From Flammeovirgaceae bacterium (GTDB lineage Bacteria; Bacteroidota; Bacteroidia; Cytophagales; Cyclobacteriaceae): DNA of 64,000 nt. Positions 20,362 through 30,178 of the stretch are shown here, in pieces. The first letter of the stretch is position 1, and every line of letters starts with the position of its first letter. The notes under the pieces are model-generated. The model searched no databases. It was not told the origin of the DNA and worked only from the letters and a program-made list of their open reading frames with translations. Location of the stretch: assembly GCA_016712035.1 (NCBI GenBank), contig JADJRT010000011.1, forward strand, positions 1-64,000. The letters run 5' to 3'. A program made the translations under genes and the position numbers.

Positions 20362-22098
20362 TTAAATTCTTGCCTGATAGGTATAAAGTTGGAAGTACCG
20401 TCCTTTCTTTTCAATCAACTCATCGTGCTTGCCACGCTCTACAATTTCACCATTTTCAATTACCAATATTTGATTGGCCTGGCGGATGGTGCTGAGCCTG
20501 TGGGCAATTACAAAAGTTGTTCGGCCATGCATTAGACTTTTCAAGCTTTCCTGAATGTAGCTTTCACTTTCGGTATCCAGGTTTGAGGTAGCTTCATCTA
20601 AAATAAGAATACGCGGATTGGCCAGAATAGCGCGAGCAATAGCAATACGCTGCCGCTGACCACCAGAAAGTTTAACGCCACGCTCACCAATTACCGTGTC
20701 GAGACCTTTTTCAAACCGATCGGTGAACTCATGTACGAAAGCGCCTTTTACGGCTTTTGTCAATTCGTCTTCGGTTGCCTTGGGTCTCGGAAATAAAATG
20801 TTTTCGCGGATGGTTCCTTCAAAAAGGAAATCATCTTGTAGTACAACACCCAACTGACTGCGATAGCTATTGAGTGAAACTTTAGTGAGATCTACGCCAT
20901 CCACAGTTATCATTCCGCTATCAGGATTTAAGAAAGTAGCAGCCAACCCGGCAATCGTAGTTTTGCCCGAACCGGAAGTGCCCACCAAAGCGATTACAGA
21001 ACCTACCGGTGCCGTGAAACTTATGTTTTTTAAAACGGGTTTACCTTCTTCATACGCAAACGACACATCGTTGAAAACAATATCACCTTTTATCTCATCT
21101 AATTTAATTGTCCGGACCGAGCCATCGTCTTCAATGGGCGTGTTCATAATTTCTTCTGTTCGGTCAAGACCGGCAAAGGCTTCTGTTAATTGCGATCCGA
21201 TGTTACTCATCTGCACAATTGGAAATGTGACAAAGCCCAGGAACAACACGAACGAAATTAAATCGCCCATGGTCATGCTGTCATTAATTACATAGTAGCC
21301 ACCTAAACCCATGATACCAACTGTAGCAAGGCCTATTAAAAATGTAGCGGAGCTAGTTAGTAGACTGGTGGAGGTTAAGCTCTTCTTTACGTTTAAATAA
21401 AGTTTTTCAACACCCAATTCAAAGGTTTTGATTTCCTGCTCTTCGGCATTAAAACCTTTTATCACACGAACCCCATTTAGGGTTTCTGTAAGCCGACCTG
21501 TAACGTCTGCATTTAACTGACCTCGCTCGCGAAATACAGGGCGAATAAAACTGAAAGCCTTGAAAGAGATCACGCCAAAAACAGCCATCGGTACCAGCAC
21601 GAGCAGCGTCATCATGGGGCTTATTTTAATCAACATAAAAAGACAGATTACAGCACTGAGTGTTCCGCCCACTAATTGAAGGAGCCCGGTTCCAACTAAA
21701 TTTCTCACACCTTCCACATCCGTCATAATTCGCGAAACCAGTGCGCCTGATTTTGTATTATCAAAAAACCGGATTGGCAAACGGAGAATTTGCTTTTGCA
21801 CTTTAACCCGTAAAACAGAAATAAGATGTTGGGCTTCTACACTCAAAATCTTTGTGAGCATGTAGGAAGTTACAGCCTGTATAACGATCGATGCGGAAAT
21901 GGCGGCAAGGATTACTTTTAGCATATAGAGATCCTTATTGCCCATAACATCATCAATGATGTATTTAGTGGCCCAGGGAATTACCAGCGAGGCCACACGA
22001 CTAATAACAATAAGGATTAGGCCGATGGCAATAAGTTTTCTGCGGGGCCAGATAATAGTCTTAAAAACTTCGCGTAGGGTGATTTTCGATTTAGACAT
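20362..22098 (-). CDS. ABC exporter, fused permease and ATPase (MsbA-like)
   Basis: 578 residues, homodimeric half-transporter. About six membrane helices occupy residues 1-310. The nucleotide-binding domain has Walker A GTSGSGKTT, Q-loop VLQDDFLFEG, signature LSGGQRQRIAIARA, Walker B ILILDEATS and the switch His in FVIAHRLST. The substrate (lipid, peptide or drug) cannot be told. Intact, ATG start, monocistronic. Confidence 0.92.
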   Translation of the reverse strand: MSKSKITLREVFKTIIWPRRKLIAIGLILIVISRVASLVIPWATKYIIDDVMGNKDLYMLKVILAAISASIVIQAVTSYMLTKILSVEAQHLISVLRVKVQKQILRLPIRFFDNTKSGALVSRIMTDVEGVRNLVGTGLLQLVGGTLSAVICLFMLIKISPMMTLLVLVPMAVFGVISFKAFSFIRPVFRERGQLNADVTGRLTETLNGVRVIKGFNAEEQEIKTFELGVEKLYLNVKKSLTSTSLLTSSATFLIGLATVGIMGLGGYYVINDSMTMGDLISFVLFLGFVTFPIVQMSNIGSQLTEAFAGLDRTEEIMNTPIEDDGSVRTIKLDEIKGDIVFNDVSFAYEEGKPVLKNISFTAPVGSVIALVGTSGSGKTTIAGLAATFLNPDSGMITVDGVDLTKVSLNSYRSQLGVVLQDDFLFEGTIRENILFPRPKATEDELTKAVKGAFVHEFTDRFEKGLDTVIGERGVKLSGGQRQRIAIARAILANPRILILDEATSNLDTESESYIQESLKSLMHGRTTFVIAHRLSTIRQANQILVIENGEIVERGKHDELIEKKGRYFQLYTYQARI

Positions 22099-22200
22099 TT
22101 CTATGAGGTTCGTACTTAAGATAGGACTGCCTTATGCAGACGGATGAGTAACTTTTTTATTGGATTAACGCCCTTTATAAATTGAATAATAATAAAAAAA

Positions 22201-22220
22201 GCCGCTAAGGCGGCCTTTTT
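22201..22220 (-). terminator. Terminator of tRNA-Asn
   Basis: On the minus strand GCCGC CTTA GCGGC followed by a run of seven T, directly after the tRNA 3' end. Confidence 0.8.
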
Positions 22221-22221
22221 G

Positions 22222-22295
22222 CTCTCCCTCTTGGACTTGAACCAAGGACCCTCTGATTAACAGTCAGATGCTCTAACCAGCTGAGCTAAGGAAGA
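22222..22295 (-). tRNA. tRNA-Asn (GTT anticodon)
   Basis: 74-nt cloverleaf: acceptor TCTTCCT/AGGGAGA, D-arm GCTC...GAGC, anticodon loop CTGTTAA (anticodon GTT), T-arm CTTGG TTCAAGT CCAAG, discriminator G as usual for Asn. CCA is not encoded. Confidence 0.95.
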
Positions 22296-22413
22296 ATTCT
22301 GCTTTCCTAACTGAATTGGGAGTGCAATATTAAGGCATTGAGCCGGAAATATCCAGAATCAACCCAAAAATATCTTGAATACGCAAAAACTCTTGTCGAT
22401 ATGAATCCGTTCA

Positions 22414-22442
22414 TTAACTTTGAATTACAAAGTACTTTTAAT
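22414..22442 (+). promoter_or_regulatory. Operator/promoter block upstream of the membrane-protein gene
   Basis: Contains TTAACTTT, then TACAAAGTACTTTTAAT with the perfect palindrome AAAGTACTTT (22429-22438), ending one base before the ATG. An almost identical block precedes creD at 23378-23406, so it is probably the site of the winged-helix regulator encoded between them. Confidence 0.5.
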
Positions 22443-23066
22443 ATGGAGCAGAATTCAGATTATCAGAAGGACATCGAATCGATCCGTCATATGATGGAGA
22501 AGTCTGTCAAGTTTTTGTCCCTCAGCGGACTTTCTGGAATTTTGGCTGGCGTGTATGCGCTGATCGGAGCAGGGTTTGCCTATTACATAGTATATCTCCC
22601 CCAAACACCCTTTGACTATGCAAACCAATCTGTTAAGGAGGTCACGATTATAATCAGATTGTTAGCAATTGCTTTGGCTGTACTGGTAGCATCAATAATT
22701 ACAGGCTATGTGCTGGCTTCCCGTAAGGCGAATAAGATGGGTGTAAAAGTTTGGAATACGACCAGCAAGAGACTTGTGATTAATTTACTGGTGCCCTTGT
22801 TAGCAGGAGGAATCTTCTTGATCTTTCTGGCCCTCTACGGATACTTTGCTCTTGTTGCGCCTGCATTTCTGATTTTCTACGGACTTGCCTTAATTCAGGC
22901 AAGCCCTAATTTGTATGATGAAATTCGGTATTTGGGATATCTAGAAATTATTCTTGGAATTATTTGTGCTGCGTTGCCGGGTTTTGGATTAATTTTTTGG
23001 TCGATCGGGTTTGGTGTGCTACATATCATTTATGGAGCGCTGATGTTTAAGAAATACGATCGATGA
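22443..23066 (+). CDS. Multi-pass membrane protein of unknown function
   Basis: 207 residues with about six hydrophobic helices after a short charged N-terminus (MEQNSDYQKDIESIRHMME). ATG at 22443 is preferred over the TTG at 22338, because the intervening sequence contains the promoter/operator block. The last four bases overlap the start of the winged-helix regulator, so they form an operon. I do not know its biochemical role; its neighbours tie it to the CreD envelope-stress system. Confidence 0.75.
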   Translation: MEQNSDYQKDIESIRHMMEKSVKFLSLSGLSGILAGVYALIGAGFAYYIVYLPQTPFDYANQSVKEVTIIIRLLAIALAVLVASIITGYVLASRKANKMGVKVWNTTSKRLVINLLVPLLAGGIFLIFLALYGYFALVAPAFLIFYGLALIQASPNLYDEIRYLGYLEIILGIICAALPGFGLIFWSIGFGVLHIIYGALMFKKYDR

Positions 23067-23365
23067 AGAACCCTTTCGAAAACTTAGACAAGGTGATGGA
23101 GCATCGGGTGCGGCTGCAGATTATTTCTGTGTTGGTGGCTAACGACTCTTACGACTTCAACGCTTTGAAAGAATTACTTGACATAACAGATGGCAATCTC
23201 GCCACACATTTAAAAGCTCTGGAAAGAGAAAAATACATTTCTATCAGTAAATCTTTTGTAGACCGCAAGCCCAACACCCGATACAAAGTCACCGAACGGG
23301 GGCGGACTGCCTTTAAAAAACACATAGATGCTCTTGAAGAATTAATCAAGCAACAGCGAAAGTAA
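23063..23365 (+). CDS. Winged-helix transcriptional regulator
   Basis: 100 residues of the MarR/ArsR-like winged-helix group often found beside creD in Bacteroidota. The recognition region is ALKELLDITDGNLATHLKALE, followed by the wing DRKPNTRYKVTERG. It overlaps the preceding gene by 4 nt and is followed 55 nt later by creD. Palindromic AAAGTACTTT copies lie upstream of both its operon and creD, so it probably represses both. Confidence 0.88.
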   Translation: MKNPFENLDKVMEHRVRLQIISVLVANDSYDFNALKELLDITDGNLATHLKALEREKYISISKSFVDRKPNTRYKVTERGRTAFKKHIDALEELIKQQRK

Positions 23366-23377
23366 AAAATTTCACCA

Positions 23378-23406
23378 TTAACTTTTAAATACAAAGTACT
23401 TTTAAT
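23378..23406 (+). promoter_or_regulatory. Operator/promoter block upstream of creD
   Basis: Second copy of the block at 22414: TTAACTTTTAAATACAAAG continuing into TACTTTTAAT, with palindrome AAAGTACTTT at 23393-23402, 14 nt before the creD ATG. Confidence 0.5.
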
Positions 23407-23420
23407 TAAAAAAAACAATC

Positions 23421-24827
23421 ATGGAAACAACCCCCAATCTCTTTGAACGATTCAACCAATGGATTACCGAATCCATAATGGTAAAGCTTTTCTCTATCGG
23501 TTTCTTGATTTTGATTTTACTAATTCCTGCTTCCTGGATTGAAAGCCTGATTCATGAGCGACAAGGCCGGGCAGATGAAGTTATTCGCGAGGTATCTGAA
23601 AAATGGTCGGGCGACCAGACTCTATCAGGGCCTGTGCTGATGATTCCATTTACTAAGATTGAAACTTTAAAACGGTGGAATGACAGTAAGCAAACAGAAG
23701 AGCTTAGAGAGACAACGCACAAGGCTTTTTTTCTACCGGAAACGTATACGGCATCCAGCAAGGTGAAACCAGAAGTGCTGCATCGCGGTATTTTTGATGT
23801 AGCTGTTTACGAATCAACAATCGCCATGTACGCAAGTTTTGTTACGCCTGATTTTTCAGCCTGGAATATTCCGGATGAACAAGTACATTGGAAGGAAGCT
23901 GTATTGATTAATGGTATAACAGATTTGAGAGGGATCAGTGAAAATCCAATAATCCAAAATGGAGGTAAGAAACTTTTGTCGGAGCCCGCAAGTGACATTG
24001 GATTAGTAATTGATGCCCCGCTATCTCACGAAGAATTCAATGATGCAGCATCACCAAACCGCAGTAGGCTCGTTAGTGGAATCGTAACACCGTTAGGTTG
24101 GACAGAGCGGGCTAGTTTTGCTTCTGATTTTTCAATTCATTTAAGTTTGAAGGGAAGTCAAAGTCTTTATTTTGTACCTACAGGAAAATCTACGGAAGTA
24201 AAAGCTGAAGGCGCCTGGCCTTCGCCAAGTTTTGAAGGTAAGCTTTTGCCAGAAGATAGAACTGTGACTGATGAGGGGTTTTCGGCCTCGTGGAAAGTAC
24301 TTTCTTTCAATCGACCATTTTCTCAAAAGTGGATAGATACCGAACAATCGCTGAGTGGTTCTGAATTTGGGTTGCGGCTTTTAATTCCAGCAGATCAATA
24401 TCAAAAGAGTATTTGTATGGCTAAGTATGGTGTGCTCATTATTATTTTAGCGTTCACCGCTTTGTTTCTCGTAGAGATTACGACCAAACTGCGAATTCAT
24501 CCATTCCAATATATTTTGATAGGTGTCGCCTTGATTATTTATTATACACTTTTACTGTCGGTATCAGAGCAGGTTGGATATAATGCAGCCTATGCTATAT
24601 CTTCCATCGCTACCGTATTGCTTGTTAGTTTATATGCAACCAGTTTTTTGAAACGGAAACCGATTATCTTATTATTTACTGCATTGATGAGTGGCTTTTA
24701 TGTTTTCATATATGTGATCATTCAGGCTGAGGATTATTCTTTACTGATCGGAAGCGTGGGCTTATTCCTGATCATTGGATTTTTAATGTATTTCTCGCGC
24801 AATATCAAGTGGTATAACGATCGGTAA
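23421..24827 (+). CDS. creD: CreD-family inner-membrane protein
   Basis: 468 residues. One N-terminal membrane helix (VKLFSIGFLILILLIPASWI) is followed by the conserved IESLIHERQGRADEVIREVS, a large extracytoplasmic beta-rich domain, and six C-terminal helices starting near residue 335, ending with YFSRNIKWYND. CreD contributes to envelope integrity and beta-lactam or colicin tolerance in other bacteria; here it is linked to a small winged-helix regulator instead of CreBC. Intact. Confidence 0.92.
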   Translation: METTPNLFERFNQWITESIMVKLFSIGFLILILLIPASWIESLIHERQGRADEVIREVSEKWSGDQTLSGPVLMIPFTKIETLKRWNDSKQTEELRETTHKAFFLPETYTASSKVKPEVLHRGIFDVAVYESTIAMYASFVTPDFSAWNIPDEQVHWKEAVLINGITDLRGISENPIIQNGGKKLLSEPASDIGLVIDAPLSHEEFNDAASPNRSRLVSGIVTPLGWTERASFASDFSIHLSLKGSQSLYFVPTGKSTEVKAEGAWPSPSFEGKLLPEDRTVTDEGFSASWKVLSFNRPFSQKWIDTEQSLSGSEFGLRLLIPADQYQKSICMAKYGVLIIILAFTALFLVEITTKLRIHPFQYILIGVALIIYYTLLLSVSEQVGYNAAYAISSIATVLLVSLYATSFLKRKPIILLFTALMSGFYVFIYVIIQAEDYSLLIGSVGLFLIIGFLMYFSRNIKWYNDR

Positions 24828-24837
24828 TTGAATTTGC

Positions 24838-24875
24838 CCTCACCCTCTCCTCTGGAAGAGGGGAGGGGGGTGAGG
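24838..24875. terminator. GC-rich inverted repeat after creD
   Basis: CCTCACCCTCTCCTC / GAGGGGAGGGGGGTGAGG stem with a small loop, followed by a T-rich tract on the plus strand. It could be a terminator or one of the dispersed C/G-rich palindromes of these genomes. Confidence 0.5.
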
Positions 24876-24909
24876 TCAAAAGCCTCTTTTTTATTATCTT
24901 TCTTAAGTG

Positions 24910-27255
24910 ATGAAAGTAATATTTCTCTTATGTCTGCCCTTTCTATGTGTAGCTCAACGTTTAGTAGCTCCATCCGATCATATTGTGAATGACCGTTGGC
25001 AAGCGCAATGGATCGGTCCTAAAGAAAATGTAAACCAATACGGTGTTTATCATTTTAGAAAATCATTCGAATTAAAAAAGAAGCCCTATCAGTTTGTAAT
25101 TAATATTTCGGCAGACAATCGATACCGACTTTATGTAAATGGAAATTACATAACCGATGGTCCACAGATAAGCGATGCGCGGCATTGGAAATTTGAATCG
25201 GTCGATATTGCCTCTTTTCTTAATGATGGAAAAAATGTACTGGCTGTTCAGGTTGTCAATTTTGCAGAAGAAGCACCCGTGTATCTAATGGGAAAACAAA
25301 CCGGCCTGATCGTACAAGGCAATGATTCCATTTCGTCTGTTGTTACTACGGACGAGGAATGGAAATATATAGCGAACAAAGCAATCACGCCATTGGTTTT
25401 CAAGCCGGGTGATCCAAATCTGTTCTATCAATACTATGCGGCAGGACCACTAGAGAAGGTAGATGGAGTTAATTACCCTTGGGGATGGCAAACCCAAAAC
25501 TATGATGATTCAGCCTGGCAATCATCAAGTGCATTTTCAACGGGTGCACCCTTTGGGGTAGTGGGTTATGGCGATGCCTTGCGGGAGTTAATACCCCGAT
25601 CAATTCCCTTAATGGAACACACCCTTCAAAAAAGTGGGGTTATCAGGCGAAGTTCAGGATTGGTAAAACAGCCAATTGGTTTTCCAATTTCCATTCCAGC
25701 CAATACTACATGTTCCATATTAATTGATCAACAAAGTTTAACGTCAGCATTCCCGGAATTAATTGTCTCGGGTGGAAAAGGTGGTCAAGTCAAAGTGATA
25801 TATGCCGAAGCGCTTTATGAAGACATTAAAAAGAAAGGCAATCGAGATTCTATTCAGGGCAAATCAATTCACGGTGTGTATGATATTTTTATACCAGATG
25901 GAAACAAAAGAAGACTTTTCACTTCACTCACCTATCGAAACTTTCGCTACGTACAGTTTGATATTACAACAGGTGCAGAACCACTAACCATTGAAAAGTT
26001 TGAGAGTTGGTTTACAGCCTATCCCTTTGAGAAGAAGGCCACCTTCACATCAAGTGATAAAAGTTTAGAAAAAGTTTTTGACATCGGGTGGCATACGGCA
26101 AGACTGTGTGCTTATGAAACCTATATGGACTGTCCGTATTGGGAGCGGTTGCAATATGTGGGTGACACGCGTATTCAAGCGTTGGTTTCTTATTACGTTT
26201 CGGGTGATGATCGCCTCGCAAAAAATGCGATTGAACAATTTCATCAATCGATTACTTATGACGGACTTACTTACAGTCGCTATCCATCGGAGTTGCCGCA
26301 GTTTATTCCAAATTACTCATTGGTTTGGGTCACCATGGTACACGACTATTTTATGTATCGAAACGATCCTGAGTTTGTAAAAACTTTCCTTCCGGGAATG
26401 CAGCGGGTGTTAGATCATTTTGAAAGATATATGACCCCTGATAACATGATGGGAGAACAACCGTATTGGGATTTTTTCGATCACTCATTCCCAACGCATA
26501 AAATTGTGGAGGAAAGTTTCTTTAAGCGACTCACTACCAATTCACTTTTCTATGCGTATACCTTAAGTCTTGCCGCAGAAATGTATGGATACTATAAGCA
26601 ACCAGAATTAGCGCAAAAATATTCTCTCCGTAGTCAGCAATTGAAAGCAGGCGTAAAGAAGCAATGTTGGGATGCCAATCGGCAACTGTATGCCGACACA
26701 CCTGATAAAAAACATTTTAGTATGCACATCAACATTATGGCGGTGCTTTGTGGAATAGTTCCGAAAGAAGAACAAGTTGAATTTGTAAAGCGAATTGTTG
26801 ACACGAAAAACCTTACACCCACCACACTCTACTTTGATTTCTATTTAGGGCGTGCAATGAATCAGGCGCAAGCCGGTGATCTCTATATGACGTTGCTCGA
26901 CAAATGGAAAGATTTATTGTCTCTTGGCCTTACCACATTTCCAGAAGGTGTTGATCGAAGTGAATGCCATGCCTGGAGTGCAAGTCCGGTTATTGAAATG
27001 CTGGCTGCTTTTGCCGGAATACAACCGCAGACTCCGGGTTTTAAAAAAGTTTTAATCCGACCTCAATTACAAAAGCTTGAATCGGTAACGGGAAATATTC
27101 CACATTGGGCAGGCGACCTTGCTGTTGATTTTAGAAAAGAGGGGAATCAATTAACGGGAACGGTTACATTACCCGAGACTATCACAGGTCGGTTAGAGTG
27201 GAATGGAAAAGTAATTGAACTGAAATCAGGTGAGAATAAAATTTCAATTCAATAA
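24910..27255 (+). CDS. GH78-type alpha-L-rhamnosidase
   Basis: 781 residues, secreted (signal MKVIFLLCLPFLCVAQ). N-terminal beta-sandwich modules (WQAQWIGPKENVNQYGVYHF, NRYRLYVNGNYI) lead to an (alpha/alpha)6 catalytic barrel with the GH78 signature ETYMDCPYWERLQYVGDTRIQ and later EGVDRSECHAWSASPVIEML. A C-terminal beta domain follows. It would release terminal L-rhamnose from glycans or glycosides. ATG at 24910 is chosen over the in-frame GTG before it. No SusCD pair adjoins it, so it is not in a classic polysaccharide utilisation locus. Confidence 0.88.
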   Translation: MKVIFLLCLPFLCVAQRLVAPSDHIVNDRWQAQWIGPKENVNQYGVYHFRKSFELKKKPYQFVINISADNRYRLYVNGNYITDGPQISDARHWKFESVDIASFLNDGKNVLAVQVVNFAEEAPVYLMGKQTGLIVQGNDSISSVVTTDEEWKYIANKAITPLVFKPGDPNLFYQYYAAGPLEKVDGVNYPWGWQTQNYDDSAWQSSSAFSTGAPFGVVGYGDALRELIPRSIPLMEHTLQKSGVIRRSSGLVKQPIGFPISIPANTTCSILIDQQSLTSAFPELIVSGGKGGQVKVIYAEALYEDIKKKGNRDSIQGKSIHGVYDIFIPDGNKRRLFTSLTYRNFRYVQFDITTGAEPLTIEKFESWFTAYPFEKKATFTSSDKSLEKVFDIGWHTARLCAYETYMDCPYWERLQYVGDTRIQALVSYYVSGDDRLAKNAIEQFHQSITYDGLTYSRYPSELPQFIPNYSLVWVTMVHDYFMYRNDPEFVKTFLPGMQRVLDHFERYMTPDNMMGEQPYWDFFDHSFPTHKIVEESFFKRLTTNSLFYAYTLSLAAEMYGYYKQPELAQKYSLRSQQLKAGVKKQCWDANRQLYADTPDKKHFSMHINIMAVLCGIVPKEEQVEFVKRIVDTKNLTPTTLYFDFYLGRAMNQAQAGDLYMTLLDKWKDLLSLGLTTFPEGVDRSECHAWSASPVIEMLAAFAGIQPQTPGFKKVLIRPQLQKLESVTGNIPHWAGDLAVDFRKEGNQLTGTVTLPETITGRLEWNGKVIELKSGENKISIQ

Positions 27256-27271
27256 CAAATAACTTCTTCAG

Positions 27272-28903
27272 TTACTCCTTATCCAAAAACGGATATCTGT
27301 AATCAGTTGGCGTAACAAACGTTTCTTTAATTGTTCGCATAGAAACCCAACGCATCAAGTTAACTTTTGCTCCCGCTTTATCATTGGTACCTGATCCGCG
27401 TGCACCACCGAACGGCTGTTGCCCCACAACTGCTCCAGTTGGCTTATCGTTGATGTAGAAATTACCCGCGGCATTCACTAATTTTTTCGTAGCCAGTTCA
27501 ACCGCATATCTGTCTTTAGAAATGATGGAACCTGTAAGCGCGTAAGGAGAAGTGCTATCTACCAACTCAAGAGTTTGTTCAAAATTCTCGGAATGATAAA
27601 CGTACACTGTAAGTACCGGGCCAAAAATTTCTTCGCACATAGTGAGCGATGAAGCATCTTTGGTAAGAATAACAGTTGGTTCGATAAAATACCCTTTCGA
27701 CTTATCGTATTTTCCGCCTGCAATAATTTCATTCATGGGGTTTGCCTTGGCTTTATCAATGTATCCGCTGATAGAGTCAAATGCTTTTTCATCTATTACG
27801 GCATTGATAAAGTTTCCAAAATCTTCAGTTGGGCCCATCTTGAAACTTTTCAAATCTTCAACCAGATATTTTTTCACATCCTCCCAAAGATTGGAAGGAA
27901 TATAGCAACGCGAAGCAGCCGAACATTTTTGTCCCTGATATTCAAAGGCACCCCGGGCAATGGCAGTTGAAACTTCTTTTGCATTGGCGCTCTTATGCAC
28001 CATAATAAAATCCTTACCACCCGTTTCGCCTACAATGCGCGGATAGGTTCTAAACTTATGGATGTTGTTTCCAATCGTCTTCCAGATATTTTGAAACACA
28101 CCGGTACTTCCAGTAAAGTGAATGCCAGCAAAATCTCGATGATTGAAAATCACATCACCTGCATCCGGGCCACTTACGTAGACCAGATTGATAACACCAT
28201 CCGGCAAACCTGCTTCTTTTAACACTTGCATAATTACATTCGCTGCATAGACTTGCGTGTTGGCTGGTTTCCAGACAACCGTGTTGCCCATCATAGCTGC
28301 GCTGGTTGGAAGATTGCCGGCTATAGCTGTAAAGTTGAAAGGCGTGAGCGCGAATACAAATCCTTCCAAGGGCCTGTATTCCATTCGGTTCCAAACGCCT
28401 GGAGAGGAAACTGGTTGTTCACTATAAATCTCACCCATGAAATGAACATTGAAACGGATAAAATCGATGAGTTCGCAGGCTGAATCAATCTCGGCCTGAA
28501 AAGCATTTTTCGATTGACCCAACATAGTAGCCGCATTTATTTTGCTGCGGTATGGGCCTGCTAAAAGATCTGCGGCTTTTAGAAAAATACTAGCTCTGTT
28601 TTCCCAACTCAGGTTTGTCCAAAGTTCTTTAGCAGCAAGAGCCGCGTTGATTGCTTGTTCAACATGACTCTTATCGCCCTGGTGATAGTGCGCTAAAATA
28701 TGTTTGTGGTCGTGGGGTGGCGATAATGTCTTTTTATTTTCTGTACGTACTTCTTCAGCGCCAATGTACATGGGAATATCCAAAACAGTAGCTCTCGCTT
28801 CTGCTAATGCTTTTTTTATGGCCGACCGCTCTTTGCTTCCGGGGGCGTAGGATAGAATGGGTTCGTTTATTGGTGTTGGAATTTTGAAGAATCCGGTTGA
28901 CAT
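27272..28903 (-). CDS. pruA: L-glutamate gamma-semialdehyde (1-pyrroline-5-carboxylate) dehydrogenase
   Basis: 543 residues, NAD-dependent, second step of proline breakdown to glutamate. The N-terminal NEPILSYAPGSKERSAIKKAL, catalytic Glu in RIVGETGGKDFIMVH and Cys in FEYQGQKCSAASRCYIP are typical of the single-domain PruA/RocA branch. Intact. No proline dehydrogenase gene is next to it. Confidence 0.92.
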   Translation of the reverse strand: MSTGFFKIPTPINEPILSYAPGSKERSAIKKALAEARATVLDIPMYIGAEEVRTENKKTLSPPHDHKHILAHYHQGDKSHVEQAINAALAAKELWTNLSWENRASIFLKAADLLAGPYRSKINAATMLGQSKNAFQAEIDSACELIDFIRFNVHFMGEIYSEQPVSSPGVWNRMEYRPLEGFVFALTPFNFTAIAGNLPTSAAMMGNTVVWKPANTQVYAANVIMQVLKEAGLPDGVINLVYVSGPDAGDVIFNHRDFAGIHFTGSTGVFQNIWKTIGNNIHKFRTYPRIVGETGGKDFIMVHKSANAKEVSTAIARGAFEYQGQKCSAASRCYIPSNLWEDVKKYLVEDLKSFKMGPTEDFGNFINAVIDEKAFDSISGYIDKAKANPMNEIIAGGKYDKSKGYFIEPTVILTKDASSLTMCEEIFGPVLTVYVYHSENFEQTLELVDSTSPYALTGSIISKDRYAVELATKKLVNAAGNFYINDKPTGAVVGQQPFGGARGSGTNDKAGAKVNLMRWVSMRTIKETFVTPTDYRYPFLDKE

Positions 28904-28972
28904 AGTGTTGAAATTAATTGATGAAATAGAAAATCTGAGTGAAGGTCACAAAGATACAGATAATGCAGGTTT

Positions 28973-29668
28973 TTAAAGAATGTTCAGTAACTCTTTCAAG
29001 TCACTTATTTCAAATTCGGTTTTTTCCTGGTGCGGTATTTTATTGGGATTAAAGTAAACAGTATCAAGCGAAGCATTTCGTGCGCCACCAATATCGGTAA
29101 GTAAGTTATCACCAATCATTATTGTTTCAGCAGCAGTAAAACCACTTTCCGCCAAAGCGAATTCAAAAATTTCTTTAGAAGGTTTTTTATGGCCTGCGCG
29201 GGCAGAAGTAACGACACTTTTAAAGTAGGAAGTAATTCCTGACGAGGCCATTTTTACTGATTGAATTTCATCAAAACCATTGGTTACAATGGTCATGGGG
29301 TATTTGGATTGTAGATAATCAAGCACCTCAATAGCATTAGGCATCAACGCGCCTTTTTTTGGCGAACGATCTACATAGTCATTGGATAGCGTTAGGGAAA
29401 GCTCATAGTTATCAACCCCCATTTCGAGCATAATTTTATGAAACCGGTCATACCGAATTACATCGCGATGTATCTGTCCGGTATCATAGAGTGTCCACAA
29501 GTGGGTATTAACAGTTTCAAAAGTTTTTAGAAAATCGGGGAGTGAGGGCATACCCGTTTCGCTAAGTTTATGATGATGAAAAAGCTCTTCGAGCGTTTCC
29601 GTGGAGTTTGTTTCGTAGTCCCAAAGCGTGTGGTCGAGATCGAAAAGAATACAGCGATAAGATTTCAT
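28973..29668 (-). CDS. yjjG: YjjG-family HAD pyrimidine nucleotidase
   Basis: 231 residues. HAD motifs are in order: ILFDLDHTLWDYETNS (nucleophile Asp), TIVTNGFDE (motif II Thr), Lys in GHKKPSKEIFEFA, and MIGDNLLTDIGGARNA. YjjG enzymes dephosphorylate non-canonical pyrimidine nucleotides and so clean the pool. It overlaps the upstream ArsR-like regulator by 4 nt and is probably co-transcribed with it. Confidence 0.9.
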   Translation of the reverse strand: MKSYRCILFDLDHTLWDYETNSTETLEELFHHHKLSETGMPSLPDFLKTFETVNTHLWTLYDTGQIHRDVIRYDRFHKIMLEMGVDNYELSLTLSNDYVDRSPKKGALMPNAIEVLDYLQSKYPMTIVTNGFDEIQSVKMASSGITSYFKSVVTSARAGHKKPSKEIFEFALAESGFTAAETIMIGDNLLTDIGGARNASLDTVYFNPNKIPHQEKTEFEISDLKELLNIL

Positions 29669-30054
29669 GAAGACTGACTAATTGGCCTGATGTGAAGTTT
29701 GTTTAGGGATAACTCTCGATTACTATAAAGGGTTTGAAATACCTGCTGATCTTTTAGAAGAATAGCATCCCGACTCAAAAACAGAAAGATCTGGCGCGTG
29801 ATGTCAAACACTTCGTCTTTTAGTTGATAAAAAACCCATTGATTTATTTTTCGAGAAGTAAGAATCCCAGAATTTTTTAAATAGAGTAGGTGACGCGAAG
29901 TCTTGGTTTGAGTGAATTCAAGAATATGTTCCAGATCAGTAATGCACATTTCACCGTTTGTCAAAATGAGGTTTAAAATGCGCAGGCGTGAGGTATCGGA
30001 ACAAGCCAAAAAAATCTGGGCACCTAAATCAATATTGAAATGTTTTAATCGCAT
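29665..30054 (-). CDS. ArsR-type winged-helix regulator
   Basis: 129 residues starting MRLKHFNIDLGAQIF, the usual start of this Bacteroidota group; the longer upstream reading is not supported. The HTH is ITDLEHILEFTQTKTSRHLLYLKNSG with wing KINQWVFYQLK. There is no obvious metal-binding cysteine pair, so the signal is unknown. It overlaps yjjG by 4 nt. Confidence 0.85.
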   Translation of the reverse strand: MRLKHFNIDLGAQIFLACSDTSRLRILNLILTNGEMCITDLEHILEFTQTKTSRHLLYLKNSGILTSRKINQWVFYQLKDEVFDITRQIFLFLSRDAILLKDQQVFQTLYSNRELSLNKLHIRPISQSS

Positions 30055-30178
30055 CAGGTATTTGAATGGTACCGATTTATTAAGTTGCGAAGATAGCAAA
30101 ACCGTGGATGAGGGGAAAACTTGAATGATTAGGCATAAATGATCTGAATCTTTATCTTTGAAAATTAATGGGTGTGAC

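Noticed and set aside
24838..24875. Riboswitch or leader of the rhamnosidase
   Set aside because: A simple C/G-rich inverted repeat after creD; no leader-like structure beyond it.
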